DNA from: an uncultured Lachnospiraceae bacterium | GTDB lineage: Bacteria; Bacillota; Clostridia; Lachnospirales; Lachnospiraceae | NCBI GenBank assembly: GCA_900544685.1 | Contig: UQWA01000019.1 | Span: 1 to 59,581 of the forward strand | Direction: 5' to 3' | DNA length: 59,581 nt | Shown here: one piece after another, positions 28,026 through 37,197 of the stretch | Layout of the letters: every line of letters starts with the position of its first letter | Numbering within the stretch: position 1 is the stretch's first letter | The notes under the pieces: model-generated | What the model was told of the DNA's origin: nothing | What the model saw: the letters and a program-made list of their open reading frames with translations, nothing else | Database searches by the model: none | Translations under genes and position numbers: made by a program

Positions 28026-28744
28026 GATTTTTCTCCTCCCAGAATTGCCTCTGCCACGCGCAGGTCATGTGGATAGGTTATCTTAATATTGGATACCTCT
28101 CCCTGCACCAGATGAACTTTTTCCCCTTTTAATACCAGAATCTTGCAGGCATCTGTCAGGATCTGTTTTTCTTCTGATGTCAGAGCCTCAAAAACACTGC
28201 GAAGCTTCCATGCCTTAAAACTCTGCGGAGTCTGCCCCTGATACATGCGGGAACGATCCGGAATATTGCTGATCACTTCATGATCTGCGCTCTCCACAAT
28301 GGTATCCGTTGCCGGAATGACAGTATCGCAGGCTCCGGTCTCTTTTGCATAGCGAATGTTTTCTTCCAGAATCCGGTGTGTCACAAATGGCCGCACTGAA
28401 TCATGTGTCACAATAATTGTCTCTTCGTCCATTCCATATAGTTTTTCAATATGACTGATGGCATTCATGATTGTGTCGTTTCTGGTGGCACCACCTTCAA
28501 TCACATCAATCTTATCTTTTTCGCTGATGTATTTACGAATCACATCTTTTGTGTAATTCAGCCATGCCTTCGGAGAGAGAACAATCACTCGTTCAAACTG
28601 TGGCTGTACCACAAACTTCTCAATTGTGTGTATAATAATTGGTTTCTTTCCCACTTCCATAAACTGCTTTGGCTTCTCCACGTTCCCCATGCGGCTGCCA
28701 ATGCCTCCTGCAAGAACTACGCCAAATACATTTGTCTTTTCCAT
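28019..28744 (-). CDS. tarI: ribitol-5-phosphate cytidylyltransferase (TarI/IspD family)
   Basis: A 241-residue IspD-fold cytidylyltransferase. It has VVLAGGIGSRMGNVEKPKQF, HDSVRPFVT, VIPATDTIVES and MYQGQTPQSF. Beside TarJ it most likely forms CDP-ribitol from ribitol-5-phosphate and CTP, rather than acting as the MEP-pathway IspD. It is 2 bp from the upstream phosphotransferase-family gene and overlaps tarJ. Confidence 0.92.
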   Translation of the reverse strand: MEKTNVFGVVLAGGIGSRMGNVEKPKQFMEVGKKPIIIHTIEKFVVQPQFERVIVLSPKAWLNYTKDVIRKYISEKDKIDVIEGGATRNDTIMNAISHIEKLYGMDEETIIVTHDSVRPFVTHRILEENIRYAKETGACDTVIPATDTIVESADHEVISNIPDRSRMYQGQTPQSFKAWKLRSVFEALTSEEKQILTDACKILVLKGEKVHLVQGEVSNIKITYPHDLRVAEAILGGEKSC

Positions 28745-28746
28745 CT

Positions 28747-29919
28747 CTAATGCCTCCGTTCTGTTACCAGCTCTATCAGCCGGTCTGTTGCATGCCCGTC
28801 ACAGGCACTCATAAATTTATTGCGGAATGCCCGGATTCTCTCCGGATCAAATTCTTTTTCTGTTTCTCTGATATACCGTATCACTTCTTGTGTCGTCCGC
28901 ACCACCGGTCCCGGTGTCAGTTCCTCATAATCATAATAGAAGCCACGCCAATCTCCGTATTCTTCCAGATCATAGGCAAAAAAGACCAGTGGTCGTTCAA
29001 AAAGCGAATATTCAAAAATAAGTGAAGAATAATCGGAAATGCAAAGATCACAGGTACATAACAGTTCTTCTATCTCCATCGTCTCTGTCACATCCACTGC
29101 AAACCACTCTGCTTCTTTCGGAATCTCCGGTCTTTTACGAATGACCGGATGATGCTTAATGAGAAGCAGGTAACCTTCCCCCAATTCTTCTGCCATCTTT
29201 TCCAGATCCAGCGTATCCGGTGCCACTGCTTCACTGACATTCCCACGGAAAGTCGGTGCATAGAGCAGCACTCTTTTTCCCTTTGCCTCAGGAATCACAT
29301 CCAACAGCTTCTGTCTGGCTCTCTCAAGGAATTCCTCCTGAAAAAACACATCTGTTCTGCTGATCCCAATTGGCTGTATCTGACCGGATCCCGGCTTCAG
29401 GCTCATAGCCTCTTCATATGCCCATCCCACTTCCGGACTGGATACTGTTACATAATCCAGATTCTTATAATAAGGATATTTTTCATAGTCCCGCCTGCTT
29501 CCGCCAAAAATCAGTTCTGCAGTACTCATCCCAAACTTCTTAAACGCACCGCAGCCATGCCAGAGCTGAGTAATCACGGTCTCCCATCTTGGATGTATAC
29601 AGCTCACCACCCTGCTGGCGTCACATAAGAATACATATTCTGCATCTGCCATGTCTTCCAGACACTTCATTGCCAGTCGGATAAAAGTCCCCTTATCTAC
29701 AAAGGATTCTCTCAGACAGTGGATATGAAGTTCCCACCCGTCTTCTGACTCCAGCCGGTCATACAGCACCTGCATACTGTCTGACAGCGCAGGAAGCTGT
29801 GACTCCAGGAAAATGGCTTTCTTTTCTTTTAATGGTTTCTTACTGTTCCGCTTATACTGCCATGGAAACAGCACTTTTAATGTTATATAACGATAGGCTT
29901 CTCTGATCAGGCTGCTCAT
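28747..29919 (-). CDS. CDP-glycerol/CDP-ribitol phosphotransferase family protein
   Basis: A 390-residue relative of TagF/TarL. Motifs are TQLWHGCGAFKKFGMS, SRTDVFFQEEF, YAPTFRG, LIKHHPVIRK and SDYSSLIFEYSLFERPLVFFAYD. It overlaps the stop of the upstream gene by ATGA, so translation is coupled. It sits beside tarI/tarJ and likely uses CDP-ribitol. The primer and polymerase roles of the three family members in the locus cannot be split by eye. Confidence 0.92.
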   Translation of the reverse strand: MSSLIREAYRYITLKVLFPWQYKRNSKKPLKEKKAIFLESQLPALSDSMQVLYDRLESEDGWELHIHCLRESFVDKGTFIRLAMKCLEDMADAEYVFLCDASRVVSCIHPRWETVITQLWHGCGAFKKFGMSTAELIFGGSRRDYEKYPYYKNLDYVTVSSPEVGWAYEEAMSLKPGSGQIQPIGISRTDVFFQEEFLERARQKLLDVIPEAKGKRVLLYAPTFRGNVSEAVAPDTLDLEKMAEELGEGYLLLIKHHPVIRKRPEIPKEAEWFAVDVTETMEIEELLCTCDLCISDYSSLIFEYSLFERPLVFFAYDLEEYGDWRGFYYDYEELTPGPVVRTTQEVIRYIRETEKEFDPERIRAFRNKFMSACDGHATDRLIELVTERRH

Positions 29920-31076
29920 TCTTCACACACCCCGGCAATCTTTTTCCGAATATATTCACTAGCTTCTCCGGTCTCAGTGCATCCCATCATTCTGTGATGC
30001 TCCTCAATTCTTCTGCGGTTTTCTCCTGGAGCATATGTCCCTATCAGATACCACAGTTCTTCCTGTGTTTTTGCCATCTGGAACGGCCACTGATGAATGT
30101 CCACATAAAACCCGGTTTTTTCCAGATACTCTTCCAGATCCGGTGTATACAGGAAACACGGCCGGTACAGGAAAGAATAATCCCAGATATTGGAAGAATA
30201 GTCGGTTATCATCATATCTGCTGCTGCCAGAAGCTCCTGCATGTCCGGATATTCGGATGCATTTTTTACCTGTCGTCCTGTTACGCGAAGCTTCATACCT
30301 TCCTCCTGATAGCGATGTGCCCGGTACAGGAATACCCACTTTTCTCCGGTCTGCTCCAGCATTCGGATCAGCCAGTCTGCATCCAGCACTACATCCGTAC
30401 TGCTGTAACGGTAAGTCGGTGCATACAGCACAATCTTCGTTTCTTCATCCAGGTCATAAAACCTGCGAACCGCCCGCACTGCCTCCGTCAGGTCTCCCTT
30501 TACCAGAAAATCATTTCTCGGCATACCGACTTCCATCACCTCTCCGTCATAACAGAAAGAACCACGAATCAGTTCCTTCGTGGCAACTTTACAGGTCGAT
30601 ATGAATAAATCTATATTGTCAGCACAAAACTTAGCACGGTGACGTGTAGCCCAGTTCGCTCCGGGCTTACTGTTCTCTATCTTCTTATATGCTCCGCCTC
30701 CATGCCAGGTATTAATAAAATACTGTCCCTTACGGAACGGGAACCACGGTGCATAAGATCCATTGGATACAATCACCTTTGCAGTCAACAGCCATCCAAA
30801 AGATTCCCATGTAAAATGCTTTATCAGGCGTACTCCCCTTTTTTCAAGGAAACGGTACTTCTCCGGATCACTGACTGCCCAGATGATTTCATATTTTCCC
30901 GGATCATTCTTCATCAGGTATTCGCAGAGATACATGGGATTCCCGGAATATTCCCAGGAAGTTCCTCCCGTCAGCCCCGTAAATACGATACGGTTTTTCT
31001 TTATCTTTTTGAAATGAAACGGGAACAGCACAATTCTCATCAACTCTGAAAACAATGCTTTTCCATAAGTTTTCAT
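29916..31076 (-). CDS. CDP-glycerol phosphotransferase family protein (TagB/TagF-like)
   Basis: A 386-residue member of the same superfamily but a different branch: INTWHGGGAYKKIEN, CKVATKELIRGSF, GMPRNDFLV, YAPTYRYSSTD and TDYSSNIWDYSFLYRPCFLYTPD. The conserved GMPRND is typical of the TagB/TagF group. The ATG at 31076 (MKTYGKALF) has the RBS AGGAGGG and is preferred over a longer frame starting at 31145, which would overlap the preceding gene. It may be the priming enzyme that puts the first polyol phosphate on the lipid-linked oligosaccharide. Confidence 0.9.
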   Translation of the reverse strand: MKTYGKALFSELMRIVLFPFHFKKIKKNRIVFTGLTGGTSWEYSGNPMYLCEYLMKNDPGKYEIIWAVSDPEKYRFLEKRGVRLIKHFTWESFGWLLTAKVIVSNGSYAPWFPFRKGQYFINTWHGGGAYKKIENSKPGANWATRHRAKFCADNIDLFISTCKVATKELIRGSFCYDGEVMEVGMPRNDFLVKGDLTEAVRAVRRFYDLDEETKIVLYAPTYRYSSTDVVLDADWLIRMLEQTGEKWVFLYRAHRYQEEGMKLRVTGRQVKNASEYPDMQELLAAADMMITDYSSNIWDYSFLYRPCFLYTPDLEEYLEKTGFYVDIHQWPFQMAKTQEELWYLIGTYAPGENRRRIEEHHRMMGCTETGEASEYIRKKIAGVCEE

Positions 31077-31087
31077 GAACTGCCCTC

Positions 31088-31840
31088 CTAACGAGCTCTC
31101 AAATACTTCCAGACACCATGGACTGCATAACAGCAAAAATACCATATTGAGCTTACCAGTCCAAATCCACTGTAACGGTACACTCTGTAAGTCATCTTTG
31201 CAGATTTTAGCTTATTTCCTGACTTTCCGCTGGAACTTAACCTATATTTTAGCAGAGGTTCATTCACTCCGCAAGCCTTTTGGTATTTTCCAAGAATCTG
31301 CAGCCACAGAATATAATCCTCATGGCTGTCCTCATGTTCCATCCGGTACTGTTTTATCACATCACTTCTCACCACCACCGAGGAACAGTTAATACTGTTA
31401 TGGTGCAGAAGCTGCCTGTAAGTAATGGTCTCTCCAACCGGAATCACTCTGCCGGTAAGTTCTCCATCCGGAGTCATCAATTCCCTTGCTGTACAGGAAA
31501 GCACCACATTCTCTGCTTCCATCCTGCTTATCTGTTTTTTTAACTTTTCTTCTGCCCACCAGTCATCCGCATCCAGAAATGCCACATATTTTCCTCTTGC
31601 CATGGAAATCCCCTTGTTTCTGCTTTCTGCGGCTCCAAGATTCTTTTCATTTTTTACATAAAGAATCACAGGGTTGTTCGCATAGGATTCCATGACCCGA
31701 TCCAGTTCATCTGGAGAACAGTCATTAATTACAATCAATTCCAGTTCCACCTTCTGTTTTAACACTGAGTCAATTGCCCGGGCTATTGTCCCGGCACATG
31801 CGTATGCCGGCATAATAACTGATACGATTGGGTCTGTCAT
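31088..31840 (-). CDS. GT2 glycosyltransferase
   Basis: A 250-residue enzyme of family 2. It starts VSVIMPAYACAGTIARAI and has VINDCSPDELDRVM, NEKNLGAAESRNKGI and FLDADDWWAEEKL. A short hydrophobic stretch near the C-terminus (FGLVSSIWYFCCYAVHGVW) may anchor it. It is 11 bp upstream of the next gene start. The acceptor is unknown; its place just after the initiating transferase suggests it adds the second sugar. Confidence 0.88.
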   Translation of the reverse strand: MTDPIVSVIMPAYACAGTIARAIDSVLKQKVELELIVINDCSPDELDRVMESYANNPVILYVKNEKNLGAAESRNKGISMARGKYVAFLDADDWWAEEKLKKQISRMEAENVVLSCTARELMTPDGELTGRVIPVGETITYRQLLHHNSINCSSVVVRSDVIKQYRMEHEDSHEDYILWLQILGKYQKACGVNEPLLKYRLSSSGKSGNKLKSAKMTYRVYRYSGFGLVSSIWYFCCYAVHGVWKYLRAR

Positions 31841-31887
31841 ACAAAATCCTCCGTCACCCTGTGACTTTTTGTGAACTGTCCTTCCAG

Positions 31888-33306
31888 TTATTCACGGTCC
31901 GGGCAGTCCTCTGTCTTTTCTTCTTTTCCGCTATTTTCTTCTGTTGTTGCCGCTGTCACTTGCCAGCTTTCCACGCCTTCTGTGTTCTCCTTCTGAAACA
32001 GAATCTTAAATGTCAGCATCAGAAGCTTGATATCCTGTACAAAACTGTAAGTCTCAATATAAGTCAGATCCAGCTTCAGTTTATCATACGGTGTAGTGTT
32101 GTACTTGCCGTATACCTGCGCATAACCGGTCAGTCCTGCTTTTACCTTCAGGCGGTAATTGAATTCTGGTATTTCTTCCAGATACTGTCTGGCAATTTCC
32201 GGTCGTTCCGGTCTCGGTCCCACCAGAGACATATCGCCCTTCAGAATATTAAAGATCTGTGGTAGCTCATCAAAATGTATCTGACGCAGTACTCTGCCCA
32301 CCGGAGTGATACGGTCATCATCTTTCATGGCAAGGCGTGCACCCTTTTTCTCTGACTGCACCTTCATACTGCGAAACTTCAGGATCTGGAAAATTCTTCC
32401 GTCCTGTGTCAGTCTTTCCTGCTTATAGAATACCGGCCCACCATCATAAGCTTTAATCAGAATGGCAATCACAAGCATAAACGGAGCTGCAATCACCAAT
32501 CCCAGAAGAGAGAATACAATATCCATAGCACGTTTTGCAAATACCTGCTCTGCCGTCAGTCCTCTGTTCCTGGAAAGCATCAGCGTCGTATCAAACAGAT
32601 GGATACTGTCTGCATTTCTTAATAGAATATCCGATATCTTCGGGATACTGTAACAGCGGATATTTTTCTCAAAACAATATTTCAGGAATACATTCCGTTC
32701 ATGTGACGGAATATCTCCCAGAATGACTGCCGGATATTTATCAATTTTCTCTTTGATCTTCTCTTCTCCCAGAGATAGATGTACCATCTCGCAGATATTA
32801 TACTTGTCTTCTCTGGTAGATATCTTATGAATCAGGTCCCTTGGATTGTGCACACCATAAATCAGCAGCATATCCCGTGGCGGATAGATTTTCACATATA
32901 CCATCCGCATCAGAATCACCCACGCAATCACAATAACCAGATCAATTCCAGTCATATATACCAGTGGCAGAATATGTGTGGAAAACTTCCATCGTCCAAT
33001 CAGGCTCAACTGCAGGTACGTAATCATATTGACGCAGATCACTGACAGGATCTGGGAATACAATACCTCAAACACTCTCAGATATCCTACCTTGAATCCA
33101 CCGTAAATCCGGTAAAACAGAAAAATCATCAGTGCATACTGACCAATTACCACAAAGTTACCTTTTCTCCAGAATGTCTTTCCAATAATTGCCTCATCTG
33201 CGTAGTGATTATACCATATATAAGCAAAAATCGCCGTCTCCAATGCCACAATCAGTGTTGAAGCCAGAAACATTATCAGGCGCTTATACTGTTCTCTCTT
33301 TTTCAT
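31888..33306 (-). CDS. second polyprenyl-phosphate sugar-1-phosphate transferase
   Basis: A 472-residue initiating transferase like the one at 8069-9469 but clearly diverged. It has four N-terminal helices and a middle domain (LLIYGVHNPRDLIHKI). The catalytic domain carries KRAMDIVFSLLGLVIAAPFM, GGPVFYKQERLTQDGR, LKFRSMKVQ, HFDELPQIFNILKGDMSLVGPRPERPE and AGLTGYAQVYGKYNT. The C-terminal tail after about residue 445 is Glu/Thr-rich. A separate promoter (33367-33395) precedes it, so this may begin the second transcript of the locus. Confidence 0.92.
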   Translation of the reverse strand: MKKREQYKRLIMFLASTLIVALETAIFAYIWYNHYADEAIIGKTFWRKGNFVVIGQYALMIFLFYRIYGGFKVGYLRVFEVLYSQILSVICVNMITYLQLSLIGRWKFSTHILPLVYMTGIDLVIVIAWVILMRMVYVKIYPPRDMLLIYGVHNPRDLIHKISTREDKYNICEMVHLSLGEEKIKEKIDKYPAVILGDIPSHERNVFLKYCFEKNIRCYSIPKISDILLRNADSIHLFDTTLMLSRNRGLTAEQVFAKRAMDIVFSLLGLVIAAPFMLVIAILIKAYDGGPVFYKQERLTQDGRIFQILKFRSMKVQSEKKGARLAMKDDDRITPVGRVLRQIHFDELPQIFNILKGDMSLVGPRPERPEIARQYLEEIPEFNYRLKVKAGLTGYAQVYGKYNTTPYDKLKLDLTYIETYSFVQDIKLLMLTFKILFQKENTEGVESWQVTAATTEENSGKEEKTEDCPDRE

Positions 33307-33366
33307 GCTTCCTACCTTCTGTAAAAGTTTTCGTATCTGTCATGGACAGTTACCATTTTTCATCAC

Positions 33367-33395
33367 ATTCTACAACATTTTCTGACAAAATACAA
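33367..33395 (-). promoter_or_regulatory. candidate promoter for the second sugar-phosphate transferase
   Basis: On the minus strand TTGTAT and TAGAAT are 17 bp apart, about 60 bp before the ATG at 33306, in a 97-bp gap with no other gene. Confidence 0.4.
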
Positions 33396-33403
33396 CCTTC
33401 GCT

Positions 33404-34201
33404 TTATTCCGTCCAGTCCATGTCTTTAAAAACAATGTAGCTTCCCACCTGGCCAATCACCTCAAAATGGTATGCCTGCATATTCTCCACCCGGCTTGCT
33501 CCGTCCGGGAGAACAATATAATTGCAATTAATTCTACGGCATTTTGCAGTCAGTTTCTCATAATCCAATACTTCATCATCGATTGCCTTTACAATATAAT
33601 TGCCACCGCTTCCAGCCATCCAGTAGTCCCCTTTTCTTCCATATACCTGATGAATACTGGCATCATAGACACGAATATATGGTACCATATCTTCTGGTGC
33701 AGCCAGAAGTACCCATTCATCTTCGCTGCCCCTGTTTGCATTAATAATGTTGCAGATTGCCACAGGTGACTCTGGTATTTTTTCCCAGTTGGATCGCTTC
33801 TCATAAGGACATCCATCAATATAGATAAACTGTCCCAGAAGTACCAGTACCGCAAAAAATCCGGCAATTGCTGCTGCTCTCTGCCACTTTTTCTCCATCC
33901 GGCACCAGAGCTTCACCCCAACATAGGCAATAATAATCGGTAGCGGCATCATCCAGAGCATTCTCCAGTACACAAGTTCCCCGATAGCTCTTGTTATCAT
34001 CCAGGAAGTTACCGGGCAGAAGTAAACGGCCGTAAACAGCAGACTGTACCCTATAAAAAGTCTCCTGTGATATTTTTCTTTCTTACTTATCAGTATATAC
34101 GCAAGCGCAAGAAACATCAGTATAAAATGCAGTCCTTCATCATTAAAATCTCTCAGCCAGCTTACCGACATTTGTAATTGATTTATTATCAAATCTGTCA
34201 T
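33404..34201 (-). CDS. membrane protein of unknown function
   Basis: A 265-residue protein with about three to four hydrophobic helices in the first 140 residues (LHFILMFLALAYILIS, LFIGYSLLFTAVYF, PLPIIIAYVGVKLW, AAAIAGFFAVLVLLGQFIYI). A soluble C-terminal part follows (about 140-265), with DEWVLLAAPEDMVPYIRVYD and CNYIVLPDGAS. It starts 25 bp after the stop of the membrane protein at 34227-35303 and may form one functional unit with it, resembling the end part of GT-C-like membrane proteins. I do not recognise a named family with certainty. Confidence 0.7.
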   Translation of the reverse strand: MTDLIINQLQMSVSWLRDFNDEGLHFILMFLALAYILISKKEKYHRRLFIGYSLLFTAVYFCPVTSWMITRAIGELVYWRMLWMMPLPIIIAYVGVKLWCRMEKKWQRAAAIAGFFAVLVLLGQFIYIDGCPYEKRSNWEKIPESPVAICNIINANRGSEDEWVLLAAPEDMVPYIRVYDASIHQVYGRKGDYWMAGSGGNYIVKAIDDEVLDYEKLTAKCRRINCNYIVLPDGASRVENMQAYHFEVIGQVGSYIVFKDMDWTE

Positions 34202-34226
34202 GGTTTTTCCTTTGTCTCTTCCTCTT

Positions 34227-35303
34227 TCAAAACTTTAGTGCTTTCAATACCACATACAGAATGCCATACAGCATTCCAGGTATATACCCCATCATCATAT
34301 TCGCTACATATCTTCCGTTTTTCCGGAATACTCCGAAAAGCAAGGCAAAGATTCCCATCATGACCATCGGCAACGCAATGCCCATGGATGACACCAGACA
34401 GCATGCAAAACCTGTCATCACCAGAATGCCGGTATTACCCTTTTCCTGTGGCTTCTGTGCCATGCGGTAACAATGATAAAACAGAAACGGAATCAATACA
34501 GATGCCAGTGTCGCCTTTCCCTGCCAGATACGTACCAGCAGTACAGATCCCTGATTTCTCATACAATAATAGGAAGTAACATGCACCATAGAAAGGAACA
34601 GCAGAAACAGTCCAATCATTTTCTCCCTGCTCTCTTTCTTTTCTCCAGCTACACTTTCTCTGGAGAACAGCAGTTTTCCCATGGATATATATACCAGATA
34701 TGCCACAATCACCAGTGCCGGTGCCATTATGGTATGATCAAGAGTAGAAGGATGAACACCCAGGCACTTACTCAAAAATGCCTGAAAAACAGAAAACGGT
34801 GAAAGACAATATCTCAGATTAAATCTGGGCACTGCTTTTCCTGTATATGCAGAAAAAAGATACATGGTATCTGTCTCAATAGCAGTAGTTGCCACTGCCA
34901 CAAAATATGCATCATCCAGATTAGTCACCATATACTGTACATAATAATATGCCTGTACCAGCACTGCTGCCACAGCCGCATATACTGTCCATGCATGATG
35001 AAATAAACCACGCACCAGATCCACAATTCTCCCAGTCAGCCATCTGCCGCCTCTTACCAGCCCCAGCAGACACAGAAAAAGATATAACACTGCCAGTACT
35101 ATACAAAAAATATGAAAGGAAGCTTTCAAAAGAATCATTGGCACTGCAATGATCTGGCAAACAGCAAACATCATCAGATATCCTGCCACCATGCATTCTG
35201 CAAGTCTGTCATCCTCTCTGTCCAGTCCTGAAATTGCCAGTGCTCCCAGCAATCCCGGGACTGTTATAAGCCAAATCATTATTGCGATTATTATTTTCAC
35301 CAT
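34227..35303 (-). CDS. polytopic membrane protein, possibly DUF6077-like
   Basis: A 358-residue protein with about nine hydrophobic helices, starting directly with IIIAIMIWLITVPGLLGALAI. The first extracytoplasmic-type loop contains YMVTNLDDAYFVAVATTAIETD, with acidic residues like those in membrane glycosyltransferases of the GT-C class. It is the first gene after the locus promoter at 35359-35387. I think it is DUF6077-like but cannot confirm. A GT-C-like surface glycan role fits the context. Confidence 0.65.
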   Translation of the reverse strand: MVKIIIAIMIWLITVPGLLGALAISGLDREDDRLAECMVAGYLMMFAVCQIIAVPMILLKASFHIFCIVLAVLYLFLCLLGLVRGGRWLTGRIVDLVRGLFHHAWTVYAAVAAVLVQAYYYVQYMVTNLDDAYFVAVATTAIETDTMYLFSAYTGKAVPRFNLRYCLSPFSVFQAFLSKCLGVHPSTLDHTIMAPALVIVAYLVYISMGKLLFSRESVAGEKKESREKMIGLFLLFLSMVHVTSYYCMRNQGSVLLVRIWQGKATLASVLIPFLFYHCYRMAQKPQEKGNTGILVMTGFACCLVSSMGIALPMVMMGIFALLFGVFRKNGRYVANMMMGYIPGMLYGILYVVLKALKF

Positions 35304-35358
35304 TTATTTATCCTCAGATACTTCTTTGCTGTCATTTTTCCATCTATACTTCGTTTCT

Positions 35359-35387
35359 ATTCTAGCCTAAGCTTTCTGTTTTATCAA
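35359..35387 (-). promoter_or_regulatory. promoter of the glycopolymer operon
   Basis: On the minus strand TTGATA and TAGAAT are 17 bp apart, about 55 bp before the ATG at 35303. It drives the first gene of the long surface-glycan gene run, back to back with the plus-strand promoter at 35415-35443. Confidence 0.6.
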
Positions 35388-35414
35388 GTATAACCCTCTT
35401 TTTTCCAATTCGCC

Positions 35415-35443
35415 TTGTGCAAGCCACTTTCTAATGTTATACT
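35415..35443 (+). promoter_or_regulatory. promoter of the L,D-transpeptidase gene
   Basis: TTGTGC and TATACT are separated by 17 bp, about 40 bp before the start codon at 35485. It is divergent from the glycan-locus promoter. Confidence 0.55.
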
Positions 35444-35484
35444 AAAAGTAAACTAAATCATTGTTTTCAAAAAAGGAGGAGCCT

Positions 35485-36828
35485 ATGAAAAAGAAACAAA
35501 AATTCATGTCGTTTTTTCTGTTTCTCTGCCTGATCTTTTCACTTTCTACTCTGGTATCGGCAAAATGGCAGACAGAATCAGATGGATCCAGGTACTACAC
35601 TGTAAAGGGTCAAAAAGTAACCGGTGTAAAGTCCATCAGCGGTAAAAGATACTTATTTGATTACACCGGGAAGCTGATTACTGACCAGGTTACCCGCTAT
35701 AAGAACAAGCTGTACGTCAGCAGAAAGGACGGTACACTGCTTACATCCTGGGGCAAATATAATGGTAAAAACTATTATCCTGCTTCTAACGGCGTTCTGC
35801 GAACCGGACTGCGTAAGTACAAAAACAACTATTACTATTTCAATACCAAAAACGGATCCATGGTCAAAAAGACCTGGGTAACCATCGGCAAAAAGAACTA
35901 CTATTTTGCTTCAACCGGAAAAGCAATCCGTAACAAAGTTGCAACCATCAACAAGAAAAGATATCTTTTTGACAGCAAAGGGGTTCGCCAGAGTGGTCTC
36001 AAACGCATCAATAATTATATCTATCTGTTCTCCACCACCACAGGTGAAATGCAGCTCGGTACTGTGAAATACAAAGGATATTACTATTATTTCCACCGAA
36101 CCACCGGACGTGCCTACACCAATCAGTGGAAATATATGAAATTCACCGACAAAAACCGTTATTACTATGATAGTATGGGGCGGCGTAAAACCGGATGGCT
36201 GGTACTCGGAAATAAGCGCTACTATCTGGATCCTGACAAAGAAGGTGCAAGAACCTATGGTAAGAAAACTATCAACGGAACTACCTATGATTTTGGTTCA
36301 AAAGGATACCTTTCTTATTCTTCAAACAGTAAGAAAACTATCAGAGTAAACCGTAAAAACTGTGTTGTTACTATTTATGATGAATATGGTGCCCCAATCA
36401 AGGCAATGACCTGTTCTGTAGGGCGAAGAGGTAATGAAACTCCAACAGGAACTTTCTTCATTCAGGATCATCTGGCATGGGCATATTTGGACGGTCCTTC
36501 CCTTGGACAGTACAGTAGTCATTTTCTTACAGAATACCTGTTCCATTCTGTACCGATGCATACATTGACCAGAGATCCTTATAAGGTATCAGCCAGTGAC
36601 TTCAACAAGCTTGGCAAACCTGCTTCGGCCGGATGCATCCGCCTGTGTATTGCTGATGCCAAATGGATCTACTACAATGTACCAGTTGGCTCTACCGTCA
36701 TTATCAGTGACAATGAGCCTATGCCGCTTGGCAAACCTACTGTAGTGAAAATGCCAAAGAATTCTGTTGGCGCAGACCCAACGGACGACTTTAAAAATCC
36801 TGCCGGATATGACGTAAGTCTCCGCTAA
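35485..36828 (+). CDS. secreted L,D-transpeptidase with cell-wall-binding repeats
   Basis: A 447-residue secreted enzyme that forms 3-3 peptidoglycan cross-links or anchors proteins. A signal peptide (MKKKQKF, then hydrophobic FFLFLCLIFSLSTLVSA) leads into about ten Tyr-rich repeats of roughly 20 residues (YYFNTKNGSMVKKTW, YLFDSKGVRQSG and similar), like choline/glucan-binding repeats. The C-terminal YkuD domain (about 275-430) carries the catalytic His/Cys motif: HSVPMHT...SAGCIRL. The ATG at 35485 follows an excellent RBS, AAGGAGGA. A longer frame to 35461 lacks one. It is a single-gene unit. Confidence 0.92.
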   Translation: MKKKQKFMSFFLFLCLIFSLSTLVSAKWQTESDGSRYYTVKGQKVTGVKSISGKRYLFDYTGKLITDQVTRYKNKLYVSRKDGTLLTSWGKYNGKNYYPASNGVLRTGLRKYKNNYYYFNTKNGSMVKKTWVTIGKKNYYFASTGKAIRNKVATINKKRYLFDSKGVRQSGLKRINNYIYLFSTTTGEMQLGTVKYKGYYYYFHRTTGRAYTNQWKYMKFTDKNRYYYDSMGRRKTGWLVLGNKRYYLDPDKEGARTYGKKTINGTTYDFGSKGYLSYSSNSKKTIRVNRKNCVVTIYDEYGAPIKAMTCSVGRRGNETPTGTFFIQDHLAWAYLDGPSLGQYSSHFLTEYLFHSVPMHTLTRDPYKVSASDFNKLGKPASAGCIRLCIADAKWIYYNVPVGSTVIISDNEPMPLGKPTVVKMPKNSVGADPTDDFKNPAGYDVSLR

Positions 36829-36872
36829 TCATTCCACATACTATTGTAGCCGGAGAACGCATTCCGGCTGCA

Positions 36873-36919
36873 AAAAAGGCGGAACTGAAACCCATAACCG
36901 TTTCAGTTCCGCCTCTTTT
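36873..36919. terminator. bidirectional terminator between L,D-transpeptidase and HPr genes
   Basis: A perfect 14-bp stem (GGCGGAACTGAAAC / GTTTCAGTTCCGCC) with an 8-nt loop is flanked by AAAAAA on the left and TCTTTTA on the right. Confidence 0.85.
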
Positions 36920-36927
36920 ATTACTTA

Positions 36928-37194
36928 TTACGCTTCTCCAAGACCACTTTCAATCAGTTTTCCCAGATTCTTCAATGCCTCTTCTTCGTCTTCTCCATCG
37001 CAAGTCAGTGTGATGTCATCTTCACATTTGACGCAGGCACTTAAGACATTCAATACGCTCTTGGCATTGGTTGTGGTATTACCAAATGTCAGCGTAACAG
37101 AACACTTATATTTGATTGCCTCGGTGCAAAGTGCTGCTGATGGTTTCAAATGTAGTCCTGCATGATTTTTAATTGTAAATGTTCTGCTAACCAT
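36928..37194 (-). CDS. HPr-like phosphocarrier protein
   Basis: An 88-residue HPr-fold protein. The active-site region reads NHAGLHLKPSA with the phosphorylatable His at position 15, and Ser46 lies in NAKSVLNVLS as in Firmicute HPr. Position 17 is Lys instead of the usual Arg, and the tail is acidic. It is the last gene of the recD2-comF-cdaA-cdaR run, four bases after cdaR; glmM is the more usual follower of cdaA-cdaR in Firmicutes. It could be a second HPr (Crh-like but with His15 kept) rather than the main PTS protein. Confidence 0.88.
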   Translation of the reverse strand: MVSRTFTIKNHAGLHLKPSAALCTEAIKYKCSVTLTFGNTTTNAKSVLNVLSACVKCEDDITLTCDGEDEEEALKNLGKLIESGLGEA

Positions 37195-37197
37195 ATA

